Assembly: GCA_026874595.1 (NCBI GenBank)
Contig: CM049321.1
Location: 8,368,979-8,432,978, forward strand
Direction: 5' to 3'
From: Sipunculus nudus
Lineage: Eukaryota; Annelida; Sipuncula; Golfingiida; Sipunculidae
DNA: 64,000 bases
Shown: positions 44,002 through 56,673 of the stretch, piece after piece
Layout: every line of letters starts with the position of its first letter
How positions within the stretch are numbered: position 1 is the first letter of the stretch
Position numbers and translations under genes: made by a program
Notes under the pieces: generated by a model
The model's input: the letters and a program-made list of their open reading frames with translations, nothing else
Databases searched by the model: none
Told to the model about the DNA's origin: nothing

Positions 44002-47000
44002 GCGTATTTGCTAGTTTGAATCACAAATAATGTGTTAACTGAAAATTTATGACTTAAATCCAGGCAATCAATCCCTTGGTATCTTGGTTCATGTATGAGC
44101 TCTCCGCTGCCTCACCTTTGAGAGCGCAGTCAATGCTCTAGGCAATGTTGACGGCCATTAGTGGACAGTAAAAACTGGTGCCACCTGGCCAAAAAAGTCA
44201 CAAAAAAACTTTTAAACAAGTTTCATTTTTTCATAATATAGAAATGAATAACCGATATTACGGATTAATTTAAAATATCTTAAGTGATAAAGCGATGTTT
44301 TAAGCATATATTTACCAAGTGGAGCACAATTAACAAGCGTGCATAATTTGCAGGTAAATATGAAAGCACGAAGGCTAATTAGCATCGGTGGACAACATTC
44401 AGTCGCCGGAAATTCACCAGAAGGACGGAATGCTCTGTCGGCCCCAGGGCATCATCATCTTAAAAGGAGGCACTTCCCATGTGAGAACTAAATCATTCAT
44501 ATGTACGGTCACTTGCTGATAAATAGTAATGTCCGAACCAATTGAATGCGTCTTTAAGCCGGAAGCAGACGACCCACGATCAGGCGACGTTCCCGTTGGC
44601 TCAGGTCTCCGCGAACAGAATTCCCATTTAATCTCAGTCCAGATATTAAACACGTAAACCTTGTTTTTGCAGGAGAAAGTACTTGAGCACGTTTCGTTTT
44701 TATGATCAATCCACCATTAACATCCCTCCGGTGAAATGTTCCAGGTCGCTTAGCTCATGAAAGAAAACCGAAAATTAAACATGGAGCAGTGCCTGGGTCG
44801 AGTAGTTCGTATTATTTAAAGCCTCTATCCGAGTGTTTGAACTTCAGTTACAGGATGAAAGTCCTGGTCTGCAGGTCTGCATTGCCAGTAATTGTTTTCA
44901 GACCTAAGCAAAGCTTACAGTTCCTGATATTGCCTTCTAAAACATGTCACGTGGCCAACTTAAATCCAGAGAGCAGGTAGTTTTATCAATATTTTTTTAA
45001 TACTTGGATGACATTCAGAATGGAGTGGTAATGAGGCGAAGATTGAGAAAAAGAAAGAAATACACAGACATACTTTCCAAATATCCGCTTGGTGAACTCT
45101 TTGGGAGATGATTTGAGCGTCGAATGGGTCGAAATACAGGTGCTTCTCAAATGTACTTTAGCAAATCCATCAGTATGACACTCAAAAACCCTGCAATGAA
45201 AGAAAATTTGTCTTTGATATTACTTTATTGATAATCAATCATTTATGCATAAAGTATCGTGGATTAGAGAGTTTGACACACACGGAGTGAGATTAACTGA
45301 CATGGACAAACCATAAGCCTCCATCCATCTCCACACCCGGATCAATCAGAACTCGGGATAAAGGTGACATTCCATATGTACGTATCAGTAGGCAGCTAGG
45401 AATCGCACCCATTACATTCTCTCAAAGTGTTTCTCTAAAAACGTATGCGAACAGATGTATGCGTTTGAAGCACGTTTCGATCGCTCAGGGTAGCGATTGA
45501 AAACACATACGCACGGTAACTGAAATTCCAAACTTTGACGTCAGTGATAGGGTGTTCCTTTGGCAGATGACTTCTCTACACCTGGAGCTCTATACTTGAG
45601 GCCCGACTATGCTGCATATGTACTGCATACACATACTTATTTAATGTGATCACAGGCGCCCGCTTTCTTGCTGCATTGCGCTCACGTACTGCATACACAT
45701 ACGTACCGCATACGCATATGAAAATGCTAGCTTAAAACTGAAAAAAGACAGTTGAGTCAAACTTTTTACCACCCTCCCACCAAAGGGTTCTTTTCTATTA
45801 AGAAAACGTTTTACAGTTTGGGATTGTGGTATAACCAGAACTACTTGTCAAACCTACATTTTTGTTCACAATTCAATAGAAAGCATTCTTTTTTTACTGC
45901 ATTTACGCGTGTGTACCAAATATTACACATTTCACGAAGTCCTTATCAGAGAATATTCATTTGCATGTAATTTACCATGAAACAATTCTCATCCTGTATC
46001 ATGTTCGAACATCTACTTCCTTTGTTGCATGCATATCATTGGTAAATTTAAAATCCCCAGGAATATATGGGAAATGCCCACAATCCCTATAATATTCGTA
46101 TTCTTGTAGGAATTAACTATTATTCGGCGCATGGTGACGTATTCTGCGGAGACAGTTAGGGATTACGTATTTGAAAAAACAGACATATAATCCTTAATAT
46201 ACAGGTGTCCAGTGTTTTTCATTTCTGCATATAATGTCGTTTTGGACACCTACAGAAATACACAAACTTTAAAATGTGTGTTTTGTGTGAAGCACACGTT
46301 AGCTAAAACATGATTTTTCTGATCTGTCAAATTGATTCCAGATGTGAAAACTGTGACAAAAGAATTTTTTGACCATCAAAGATATAATAAGCAAAAAAAA
46401 AAATAAAATGAAAATTTCATGAATTATCAATAAATCAATAATTAAATTGATAGATTAAGTATTTTCACAAAACAAAAGATAGATAAAGCCTATATCTACT
46501 AATATTAGAATTCTCAAATGACTCTACTGTCCAATATTGCAGAATGTTATGATAATTATTAACTCGCTTTATGATTCTTCTAAGATATTATTCCGATTCG
46601 TTTACAGTACATGCAACATCATTCTTGCTTTAATAAGGAACACGTGTGCTTGAGGGACACGTTGACAGGCTTGCGCGACCCATGTATTTCCCGCTCTCTG
46701 AGGTGGGCTCCATCACCACGAGACGTGTCGTCTGCTAAAAGCGCTTCTGGGATTGATTTTGAATAATGGCCTCGAAAAGAAGGGAATCAAAACAGAAACA
46801 ACCTTGCTGATGTTTGCTGTCATAGGTGCACTTTGTAAACCTGGAAGCAGCGTGAGTATAAATAGCCTTTCTACTTTCATAACGCAAATCGGTTATGTCG
46901 TAAAAGCCAGGGCCCTGAAATCGCTGTTCACTCGGACGGTGCTATATCATAGCTCCATTCTCTGCATGATTTATATGGCAACAGCGTCGCAATGTGATCC

Positions 47001-50000
47001 GTTAGCTTTGAACTCTGGGATACTTGTCTCTTCGGGACAAAGGTTATGGTTTAGGTGCATTTAGGCGGAGAGTTTAATACATCATTTGCATCCCGTTTAC
47101 AATCGGTTTTACTGTTGTTAAACCCGTTAGGAGTGATTAATTAGCCTATACGGCAAAAACGATAATGACTGAAAAATCACAATTTAAATAATTTTCCCAT
47201 GTGTAATGATCAACTTTTATCTCAAGATTGGCCCTTTCACACTGTCCGCAACGACTGACACTGTGTGTAAAAGAAGAGTCATATTTAGTAATATCGCAGA
47301 TTATCACTGTAAAGAGCTATATGATCTTTATATTTGATACTCCAGTAGGAGACGGAGCCACTTTTCGGCCCTCCGACATTAGAGGGTCAATGACGAGCGT
47401 ATTTAACGTCAGAGTGCCTTTACATCTATCACTGAGGACCGCACATTAAGGCTAAATGAGGATGCGAATATTTTTTTCATTTTGTACAACGTCTTATGGC
47501 ATACAGGTGCGCTGTCACTTAACATAAACCAGAGCAATCTATAGCTTTTTCAGTGAACTGTCTAACAACGCCTACCAGTTGCTTTCTATTCGAGATAAAG
47601 CTCATTTATCACTGTAATACTGTACATTAGACGACGTCCCCAGGGAATCAAGCGCCCGTGCTTTCTCTCATGGCGAGGTGTCCATTAATCGGTTACGATA
47701 AGAAGAAATACTTATATTTCCGACCAACTTTAGATAATGTGTTTACATATTAAAATAAATGTATCGTTGGGTCCCCAGCGAAAAACGCCTGGCATGTTCA
47801 GGAAATATCAAAATGTAAAACAAATATGACACGGATTTCTGCGAGACGTTTCAATGTTATTTGAGCTTTTTGTTTTTACACCATATCAGGCCTGTTGTCT
47901 GCTCTATCCTGTTCGGTTAATGGAAGGATGCTGTTTTTTTTGCCAGTATTCGAAAAAAAATTAGTTCAAGGATAACACTTTCGTGTTTTTGGCAACTGTA
48001 ATAAAATATAACCATTATGAACAATCTTTTTTAGGGCTGGGTATCGGTCAACCTATATTCAGGTACAATACGTATTGCGATATACTTATTGACGACATGC
48101 ACATTTTTCTTTTTGAAACATTTCTGATTAAATTGTGTGGATATATTTGGCGTAAACACCTAAAAATACCGTAATACAAGTCTATTATTGCAAGAAAGAT
48201 CGAGAAATGTATATACATTCCTCACTCAGTCGATCTCTTGAAGAAAATTTTTTGGTGTAATTTATATTTTGTTATAATAAAAGACGCAGATTTGTGATAA
48301 AAGTTTATCAACTGAATATTGAAATTGAATGTTATAAACAGTATCCTGTGCTGACATCTGGTTTAAGAATCTGAAACAATTATAGTTCGATATACTTTTA
48401 AAAAGTATGAATTTGGTTCAAGGATCAGACAATTTTTGGGGGCATTGGCCGAGAAGTTTTTTTCGTGCGCTTTCTTTTTCTAGACCCCATGAACCTATAC
48501 AAAACAAATCCAATGTTAGTTTCACTTTGAATTAGATTTATCAATAACTGGCTCAGACTTGAACCTCAGGGAATCATGCCTTTGGTGACCTTTTCCATTC
48601 AAGACAGTCTTGTAAATTTAATCTAAGGAATCCAGGGTTTCTTTGAAGTGCTTCCCCACTGACCCAGGTAATGTCGACGTACCCCTCAGGCTTGCCCTGG
48701 TTATAAATATAGTGAATTACTATGAACTTAACGGTGCCAGATTTATCCTTTTCCTGTCAGTGTATTAGTCCTGGGTTGCTATTTCTGGATTATTTCAAAG
48801 CAGGAGCCTGACTGAGAATCAGAGAAAACCCCGTCATGTAGACAGATGCGGCTCCGTTCTAACTGGTGGTCACGTGACCTCGCATATCCTACTCACTTCA
48901 AAAGAAGCAGCTTTAGAAAAAAATCCATAAATAATGCAAGATACTTGGTCATCATGTCATTATGATCATGATGTGTATACTGAGGTTGGCTTTTTGTTCG
49001 CTGAGGTTTCAAATTCGCGATATTCGCGAAAGGGAAATTATCCCTCAGGGAATAAGAGGCTCCCACTAAACAGATGAACATCCGTATAAACCGTAGCCTC
49101 AGTGACATCTCATATACATTGATTATTCCTGTCATGTCGCAAGGTAAAAATTACTAACATGATAAATATTAACAGATATCTTTTATAAGACTGATATTAT
49201 GAATAATGCGACATCTTTTACATTATATGTTTATAAGGAACAAGAATTTCCATGCTTTCTTTGTCCTTCTCAAAAGGATAAGCTTTTGCGAGCTTAATAA
49301 ATATTTCAACATCGCGAGATCGCGAAAATTGAACCCTGGCGAAATGCTAAAATAAATAGAGATCGTGAAAAGATAATCTCGCGAATATAAAGCCAAAGAC
49401 AGTATTATTATACAAAAATTTGGTCAAAATCAGTAATGTGAGTCCATTTTATAATGCATGGGCCTTGAACCGAACATCCGTTTGAACTACGATGTCCCAG
49501 TCTGCTTGCACAAATCCCTGGGACTAAAAGCGTTTTTTTTCATATGGACAGATTTTGTCCGCCGTCTATAAATAAATATAGTGTCAACTGATTGATCGAT
49601 GTTGGAAACGCAGCCAAGAAACGGTTTAACCGCATGTCAAATTGCCCATATTCATCGTCAATCCTTAAAGGTCAAACGAGGAATTTCTGTTTAACAAAAT
49701 TAAAAAAATTCTTGATAAAATGAATATTGCGACGCCTCTTGAATATATCGTTACAATCAAGGTCTATAATATATAAATTCCTTGGTTTTGTGATTTTCTT
49801 CTTTAATTCACCCGAAAGTCTTGTTTCATTTTACATTCGGCACTTTGTTTTATAACGTGCATACAGGAAAATATTTTGGTGATTTATTTTGTGTGCATTA
49901 AAATACGTCATATGAATAATTTGGACGAAATTCGTTTAAAGGAGAGGTTTAAAGGTGATGTGATCATTGCTATATCAATACTGGGGTCATTTTTTTAACG

Positions 50001-51142
50001 GGTAACTTTCTCAGGTAACCCAATTAAAAACATAATCCCTCTTTTACCTGAGTTTTCTCTGGATATTAATTATGGCTGGTTTTGACCAACGGGCAAATTG
50101 ACCAATAGTCATAGGGACAGATTTGATATTTGTAGGCCGTACACTCGTTCGGCGATTCCATTATCGCTCAGGCAATTGGAAACCTTTAGTTAAACCCATT
50201 CTTATCTATTCCTTTCTATCCATGTTTGCACTAGATTTCAAATATAGCTTTTTTCCAATCTGACCTTCACCATTAGTATTACTCATAGGCCAAAGAATTG
50301 TACCTGATATTGATATTTGACCTTCACCTTATTTTCAAGTTCGTACAGTCCGTAGACGATTCCCCATTATCGCTCAGTTGCGGGGGGGGGGGGGATAGGC
50401 GTTCCAACCTTTAGGTTAGTCTGTATTTGATATACTAGTATCCGGCCAGCGATTGTATCCCTCTCGGATATCGCGTGCGGCCATTTCAAACGCGTGACCA
50501 CGACTATTAATTGGTCAATATTAATTGTGGAAACATGTTCCGTTAATAACATTCGTTACCAAATCAAAGCTCACCTCCCCCCCCCCCCCCCTGTCAGGGC
50601 TGCAAGAACGGCAGTTATGGACCTGATGGTAAGAGGGTTACCTTGCAAAGTATATACAAAACCAGGGTAAAAAAGTTATGTTGAAAAATGTTTTTTTTTT
50701 TATAAATGAGACATGTTGGTACTATGATATCTGTCATCTTGTCAAATTCAGACAACGTGAGTGCAGTTAAACAAAATTTTGATAAATGAATAACTGTTAC
50801 TTAATGACTGTTACACATTTGTCTTGACCTTGTATGGAGAGCCCATTAACCGATTAGAATATGGCATTCAGTGAAACTCAAGCCTCCGCCTAAGTGAAAC
50901 AATCCAATATATTTATCTCTATTCGCACCGTAATTATTTTTTTCCCCAAATTTCTAACTCGTCTACGACGTTTCATATGAATTATTATATATCATATAAT
51001 ATTATCAGTGGTTTTGGGTAATGCTTCTGTTATATAAACAGACAAACAACAGAAAAAAAAGGAAAAACACGAGTGAAGACATAACCTCCTCATGGGTGAT
51101 GGAACGAAAATCGATGTATGGAATATGAAGCAGATGCCCCCA
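43999..51142. other. Long spacer without a supported gene
   Basis: About 7 kb. Possible splice-like sites occur (TTCAGTTACAG at 44850; GCAGC/GTGAGT at 46851) without convincing exons. Short direct repeats GTACTGCATACACATAC lie at 45627 and 45687. A G run (50381-50394) and a C run (50578-50591) lie 190 bp apart. A region near 46.64-46.74 kb is CpG-richer with no ORF to match. Confidence 0.35.
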
Positions 51143-51266
51143 TCAGTCAATATAAATCAGTCTAAACTTGTCCCGGCAAGATCCATCAGGAAAATGACAA
51201 TCGTCCACGTCCTGCACGATAACGTCATATCGACCAGAACCTCCGTGAACAAACAGCGTTACCGGG
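51143..51266 (-). CDS. Terminal exon of a candidate secreted beta-rich protein gene
   Basis: On the minus strand an acceptor CTGATCTGCCTACAG precedes 51266. One base completes a split codon and 40 codons follow to TGA at 51143. The peptide reads PVTLFVHGGSGRYDVIVQDV, then DDCHFPDGSCRDKFRLIYID. Alternating hydrophobic residues and two Cys suggest beta strands with a disulphide. Its entry phase fits the exit of 53193-53566 exactly, joining KLKTAFS to PVTLFV. The longer plus-strand frame over these bases (51092-51481), which runs on into a transposon end, is a shadow. No AATAAA is obvious nearby. Confidence 0.5.
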
Positions 51267-51428
51267 CTGTAGGCAGATCAGTCGACGCCGGCCACGGAAG
51301 CCGGATAGTCTCTGGTTCAGTAAGGACGGTTTGTTTGTTTACACTCATCAGACATCAAGAAGTATACCTGGATGGCTTGTCTATGGCTAGTAATAGAAAT
51401 GGATTTATCTTTGGTAGCACCACTGGTG

Positions 51429-51620
51429 CAGGGGCGGATCCAGGATTTAAGAAAAGGAGGGGTCCAACCCAGGAGGACTAATGACAAAACGTAAAAGAAG
51501 GTCCCCGGTCCGGAAGGGAGGGGGGAGGGGGATAGGCCGCAAAAATTAATCTGAAACCCTCAAAAAAGTTTGCTGAGGCTGAAAAGGGGCCCAATCGAAC
51601 CCCCGCTGGATCCGCTTCAG
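51429..51620 (+). mobile_element. Non-autonomous hAT-like element, 192 bp
   Basis: Ends CAGGGGCGGATCCAG and CTGGATCCGCTTCAG are inverted repeats differing at two positions. GGGG/CCCC-rich interior, no ORF of its own. Same end type as the insertion at 6.55-7.07 kb. Confidence 0.6.
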
Positions 51621-51909
51621 CTTTATTAGCGGGATGCTAAGTACTGATAAATGATATGGTATATATACATATATAATGGATATCAGACTATGTTACGTCT
51701 AGGTTACCTATACGTCCGCTTTCTTCCACGTGTACTGTCATCTTTGTATTGACAGTTTATGCAGCCAGACATGCCCCCCGGCTGTCACGTGATCCCCTGG
51801 TCGTGATCGATGTCTCGTCAATGCGCTACTTAATACTTAAATAATACGTGCTTTACCTGGCTTTGATTATTTGTTGAGATTTGATCCAATGTCGCTGGCC
51901 AAGTGTGTC

Positions 51910-51940
51910 TATAAATAGCCACCGCTTGCCAGTGACGTCA
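51910..51940 (-). promoter_or_regulatory. CRE plus TATA-like box
   Basis: On the minus strand TGACGTCA (51940-51933) is followed 15 bp later by TATTTATA (51917-51910), the spacing seen in CREB-responsive promoters. On the plus strand TATAAATA is equally good but the CRE would lie downstream. No transcript start can be assigned. Confidence 0.3.
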
Positions 51941-52429
51941 CTCAATGGTTTTAATTACTATGCATAATTCAGCTCCTTAATAATGGGTTACCTGCACCGA
52001 ATAGGTTTGAGCACCTATCAATAACAATAATTAAAATTTTACATTAAGTATCTAAAATTTATTATCGCCCCAGTTCCCCTACCGCACTTAATATTGGCTG
52101 ATACCAAATAAGAGTGCAATGAATGTCCGCTACGCAGCAATCTTTTGTATTCAGTAAAAGTTTAATGTTACAGGATGAACATTCTCTGTCATATTAAGAC
52201 TATTGATTTAGAAGATTATAAAGGCATTAGTGGTCAGCCGAGGGAGTAATACAGGTAGACAGCCACGGTACTGGGCTTTGAAGCCACCAGCGCGTGGTTA
52301 ACGAGAGAGCACTTAGAAAGTGCACACCTCCGCCAACGCCAGAGGTTTACTGTGATTGGCTTCCTTTATTTCGCGATTTCATTTTCGCGATTTCTCCATA
52401 CAATACTCTACACAGAGGATATCCATTAT

Positions 52430-53187
52430 TTTATTAATTAATAAGATTGAATAATATGTACGCAAAAATCGTAAAAATTGGAAAAGAAAGCCCAGTGAAC
52501 ATCGAAGGTCTTGAAACAACTGTTATTTATTTCCAGATAATTTGAAAGATCTTATATTATTTATAATAGAAATCTTTTTTTCCTTTTGGTTATTTTCAAC
52601 ATGTCTAAAGTTTTCTTTATTTATCAATTCCTATTTATAGGAATAGTAAATTCCAAGTATGTTTTCTAGTATACATTTCAGATTATCCACATTTTATGTC
52701 ACATGTTTTATAGACCCAATGCTAGCGACCTCTGATTCAATTCGATTAATCCTGAGTGAAGAAATATACTGAAATCCTTCAATTATTCCGAGTACATTAC
52801 CAAGTTATTTAACATTTTCAACAAAGAATGTTGTATCATCAGCAAACATGCATACTTTGATTTCTGTGTTTCCGATATTTATTCCCTTAATACTTTTGTA
52901 ATTTCTTATCTTGATTGCCAATATTTCTATTGCCAAGATAAAATAAAGATGCAGCCAGCGGATCACCTTTTTCGGGTACCATCAAAAATAACAAGTGATA
53001 AACCGATTGTTCAAAACTGAACTTTGTACATCTGTATGTAATATTATTATCCATTTAATAAAAGCATTATCAAAACCAAAATACCTCAAAGTTCCATTTG
53101 TAAAACCATGATAAGCACTATTAAAAATAGCCTCTAGATCTGCTGCAGACATTATTCCAGGTTTATGTTCTAATACGTGCCGCGAAT
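52430..53187 (-). mobile_element. Decayed L1/Tx1-type LINE, reverse transcriptase domain
   Basis: Minus-strand reading with stops: LEHKPGIMSAADLEAIFNSA, FGFDNAFIKWI, LHLYFILAIEILAIKIRN, then the catalytic FADDTTFF (the FADD core of reverse transcriptase) and ILGIYYSYK. The order DLEKAF-like, FGF..FIKWI, LFILAIEILA, FADDT and LGIYF is that of L1-clade polymerases. At least four stops or frame breaks make it dead. Its left part (52430-52650) is more degraded. It begins 5-6 bp inside the predicted intron of the 53.2-kb gene. Confidence 0.8.
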
Positions 53188-53192
53188 GTCAC

Positions 53193-53566
53193 GAGAAGGC
53201 GGTCTTCAATTTCTTGACGTTCATTCCCGACACAACCACGATCTGGCTTGCCGTAGCTGTACCTTGAGAACGTAGAAGGACGCTGTAAGTGAGACCTTGG
53301 CCCTTGGAAGGTTTACCAGGCATATCAGCCTCAAACACATCACGGTATATTAACACATTACACGGACCAAAAAATCCGTGCTCTAACACAAAGAAGATTA
53401 ATACGGCAGAATTCCGATCTATGATGGCAAAGATCTGTGGACTGGCGCCCTTGTTCATTTAATGCGGCCAGCTTTCTGGCGTCCTACAGATAGTCTGAGC
53501 TATATTCAGCAATAAGACAATCTGTGCTAATGCCACCATAATTCGCTTTGATAAACCTGTTGTCAT
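53193..53566 (-). CDS. First exon of a candidate secreted beta-rich protein gene, with an in-frame TAA
   Basis: Minus-strand ATG at 53566 opens MTTGLSKRIMVALAQIVLLL, a good signal peptide (basic start, hydrophobic core, NIAQTIC). After 35 codons comes TAA (53461-53459), then the same frame continues 88 codons from MNKGASPQIFAIIDRNSAVL through FFGPCNVLIYRDVFEADMPG, LTYSVLLRSQGTATASQIVV and KLKTAF. Hydrophobic alternation suggests a beta sandwich. The exon would leave at TC/GTGACA (weak donor) and join 51266 in phase. The stop may be a real mutation (pseudogene), a polymorphism or an assembly error. Alternatively translation starts at the internal Met (53458), which has a poor context and no signal peptide. 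Family not recognised. Confidence 0.5.
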
Positions 53567-53944
53567 GTGCCAAGACAGGGATTACACACTCAACATTTCA
53601 TTCTTGAATGGCATAGAAGGGAAAATATCCGGGCGGTGTCACGCATCCATTGCGACCGATTGCCGGCACTAAATACCATCAAAGGAGATGTGTTGGTATG
53701 CCAGAATAGATTCATTAATAATTTATGGACCAGAGGAAGACAAGTTTATTATTTTTTGTCTGTTTGGGTGCCTGTGACAATGTTTTTGCTAGACGGAAGA
53801 ATTTTATGTAATAAGAAAATCCTATACATATAAGTATTCTGGGAATATGAAATCATCTTTCTTATCACAAAGTGGTCTTTTGTCAGATTCATATACGATT
53901 CTCAGAGCTTGTTAAAATTCGCTGATAAATAGATTAGCTTCTGC

Positions 53945-54135
53945 ACCAAGTGCAGTGGAACCTGTCTGAAAGACCACCAGTCTAGTAAGACCACCTATCT
54001 ATTAAGGCCATCCTTGCGTGAACCGAAAATATTCCAATTGATTATAACTGCCCTGTCTAATAAAACCACCCGTATATTAAGACATTTGGACAACTGCAGG
54101 GGTGGTCTTATAACGCAGATTTCCTTGTACATAAA
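53945..54135 (+). mobile_element. Pogo-like modular end (degenerate)
   Basis: GTGCAGTGGAACCTGTCTG followed by repeated AAGACCACC / TCTATTAAGGCC modules and a reverse module GGGGTGGTCTTATAAC. Same theme as at 2.7 and 31.9 kb. Confidence 0.4.
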
Positions 54136-54299
54136 ATGTAATAAAGCGCATTCCTGATACCAAGGAAAGTATTTTAAAAATAAGTGTTGTATGATCTTTT
54201 TTTTAACTTTTTTACATTTTGTCCCATGACATTTTGACTTGTGACATTTTCACAATCCGTTTATGTCCTATGATATACTAGTATTGTCCTCAGTACAGG

Positions 54300-54535
54300 T
54301 GGCCTGGACATTCGAGGGGTTAAACGCTCGGCTCGTTTCGCTAGTGACCCGGGTTTGATACCCGGAGTCGCCATGAAAGTGGGTTGTAGTTGCCCGTCAA
54401 AGGGCGGTGGTTTACTCCGGGTCCTCCGGTTTCCTCAACCTCTGAAGACTATCGAACGCCACCATCCGAGCCATGGAGAGTGCCTCGTATTAGTTATTTT
54501 AAATAGATTTACATTTCATGTAAAATAAATAAACA
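54300..54535 (+). repeat. tRNA-derived SINE, family B, copy 2
   Basis: GGCCTGGACATTCGAGGGG head, B-box-like CCGGGTTTGATACCCGG, body GGGTCCTCCGGTTTCCTCAA, and an AT-rich tail with ATGTAAAATAAATAAA. The most complete copy. Confidence 0.75.
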
Positions 54536-55140
54536 TTATAGTTATTATCATTGTTGTTAAACATGGCGACATGCGTAAATAGAATAATACATACGGCTAT
54601 GTAAGGCGTAAAATCTGTACTTTTTTTTCAGATAACATTTACAAATCATACCTTCTACGCATTTTATCATACTATCAAAGTTTCATCATTTTCTGTCCAA
54701 CTTTATTCCTCGATTTTGTTTACTTCAAATGACAGTGATAAACAATGAAAATGATAATAAAATGTGAAAACAAATATGCATACCTTTTATCGTTTGAGAT
54801 ATCAAGACTGCATTGCAATGAGCAATACTGCAATAATAAAAGGCCATCAGGACATAATACCCAAGGACTAATTCATCTAGTACCTCATATTTACGAAATC
54901 GCGCTTCTTGACTATATAAGCATTTACAAATTGTTACTAAAATACTGTTATAGAAGTACATTATGAACAATTTGTACATGCATATATAGAACAAAACTGT
55001 ATTTTTCAAGATTTAGGTATGCATGAGGAGCTCAATGTAATTAAACCTTAGAGTAAAAGGTTTGTGTAAACTACTATAAAAACACTTTTGGCAATCTAAA
55101 ATATCCATTTTAATTTTCTTTTAATGAAGTTGTTTTGATT
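54536..55140. other. Spacer without a supported gene
   Basis: Two overlapping frames on opposite strands (54725-55009) shadow each other. No motif. Confidence 0.4.
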
Positions 55141-55147
55141 GAACTCT

Positions 55148-55245
55148 GACTTGAAGTCGGCTTTCAGATGAAACGATAGTGACGGACTTGGACTCGAACC
55201 TGAAGAACTCGGACTTGGACTCGGACGGTTTGGACATGACTTCAT
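55148..55245. repeat. GGACTC-type hexamer array
   Basis: GACTTGGACTCGAACC and ACTCGGACTTGGACTCGGAC, the dispersed hexamer family. Confidence 0.7.
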
Positions 55246-56417
55246 CACTTGCCTTGTGGTAGTTTGTCCTGCGGATATTATGTCACGTGGTGTTTGTCCA
55301 TAAAGGCCCAGTCGAGGATTAAAAATAGAGTAAAGACTTCATGAAATATATAGGACTCACCTATATTATACTGGTAGTAGCCAGATGAACGCTTATGTCA
55401 GGAATGATGCCGATACAGGAGGGCATCCGCGTGTTCATAATGGAGGATATTTTGTATCCATGTAACCATGGTGATGCATGTCAAATCATTGACCATCGGT
55501 CTCGAGGACATTTTACAAACGATGCCGACGTCACCAAGAGGGTCACTATCGAAATTTTAACACTAATTCAACGTGAATACTGTTTGTTTTGAGGTACAAA
55601 TAACTAATTAAATATGAAGAGGGAATTGACAGTTTGTAACGTTCATTACTTGGACAGAAGCTAATGAATGTACCGACCTAGCAACACTGAAAGTCGACTC
55701 CGGTTGCCATACTCATTGAGACCACCGTGAGCAAAATCGCCTCGTTAAAGAGCCAGCGCTTGTAGCGGTCTCTTTGCTCCTTCGATCGCCTGTGGAATAT
55801 TTAGAGATGGGCCAAGTCGTATGGATGCTTTAATTGTATGGGGGGACAGACTGTCCATGCCATCAATACTCCGCTACGGAGGACTTTAATAGTCACTTTG
55901 TTTAGTGCGGTGTTACGTCTATGGACGCGTTGATATGTAAACGGAACATTGGTCAAATAGACCCTTCCTAGAACAGACAGCCCCTTTGACGATCCAAGTA
56001 CCGTAAACATACGTAATATACCATTTGATCTCTACTGCAAGACTCGAATTACCATAAATATACACGAAGAAAGGCTGTTCATCAATGGAAATTTAAAGGT
56101 TAATATCGACGTGTACTTGCCAACCTTGGCTGAATAAGTTTTACAATGAATTAATAAAGTTAAGGCTGAGAATTACATTTAGTTTGATTGTATTCCATAC
56201 AAGTGTAAATTCCAGCTCCCACCTAGCTTATTATTTACTTTACATACTTCAAAGGTTTCCTGACTTATTTATGATAATAACATGTATATTGTCATTTGTG
56301 GAGGAACAAGCATTCTTTTATGAAGTAGCTCTTCAAACCCCAAAGCAAATGTAACCATATCATGCTATAAATAAATCCACATGCGAACACCATACATTCG
56401 CTGATTTCCACCGAGGT
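55246..56417. other. Spacer without a supported gene
   Basis: Frames at 55395-55592 (+) and 55801-56010 (-) lack splice or motif support. Confidence 0.4.
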
Positions 56418-56530
56418 ATTAGAGGACAAACAAGTAAGCCTTTCGGGGATTCCTCGGTGGTATGACCCAGCATTGGGAAATATTACACACCCAGGGCTCA
56501 CAGGTGGAGTAGTCACCGGGCCCGGTTAAT
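56418..56530 (+). repeat. SINE family C, 3' body only
   Basis: GGGGATTCCTCGGTGGTATG and ACACACCCAGGGCTC match the body at 20.97-21.04 kb. The tRNA-like head is absent. Confidence 0.55.
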
Positions 56531-56673
56531 AACAGGATATAAAATGAGAGGAAGCGGGTGATACTGCCCTGTCACGTTGTCCAAAATCGGAATGGAATTC
56601 TGAGGCTAGAGAGTGGCTACATCTGACATATGTAAAATTACTGAGTGATTTGTATAATACCATAGGGTGGTTA

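Larger units (their letters stand above)
51267..53192 (-). other. Predicted intron (GT...AG) holding three repeats and a promoter-like site
   Basis: A 1,926-bp gap begins GTGACA (weak donor, +5 not G) and ends CTACAG on the minus strand. It contains a hAT-like element (51429-51620), a CRE/TATA pair (51910-51940) and a decayed L1-type LINE (52430-53187). Confidence 0.4.

Noticed and set aside
44414-44980. Open frames on both strands around 44.4-45.0 kb, with TTCAGTTACAG as a possible acceptor
   Set aside because: Phases do not fit any neighbour, and open frames exist on both strands without a motif.
46753-47064. 103-codon plus-strand ORF with GTGAGT inside
   Set aside because: No acceptor or recognisable motif. 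The overlapping MASKRRESKQKQ start ends at a stop after 14 codons.
51092-51481. 129-codon plus-strand ORF
   Set aside because: It shadows a better minus-strand exon and runs into a hAT-like element end (GADPGFKKRRG is transposon-end sequence).
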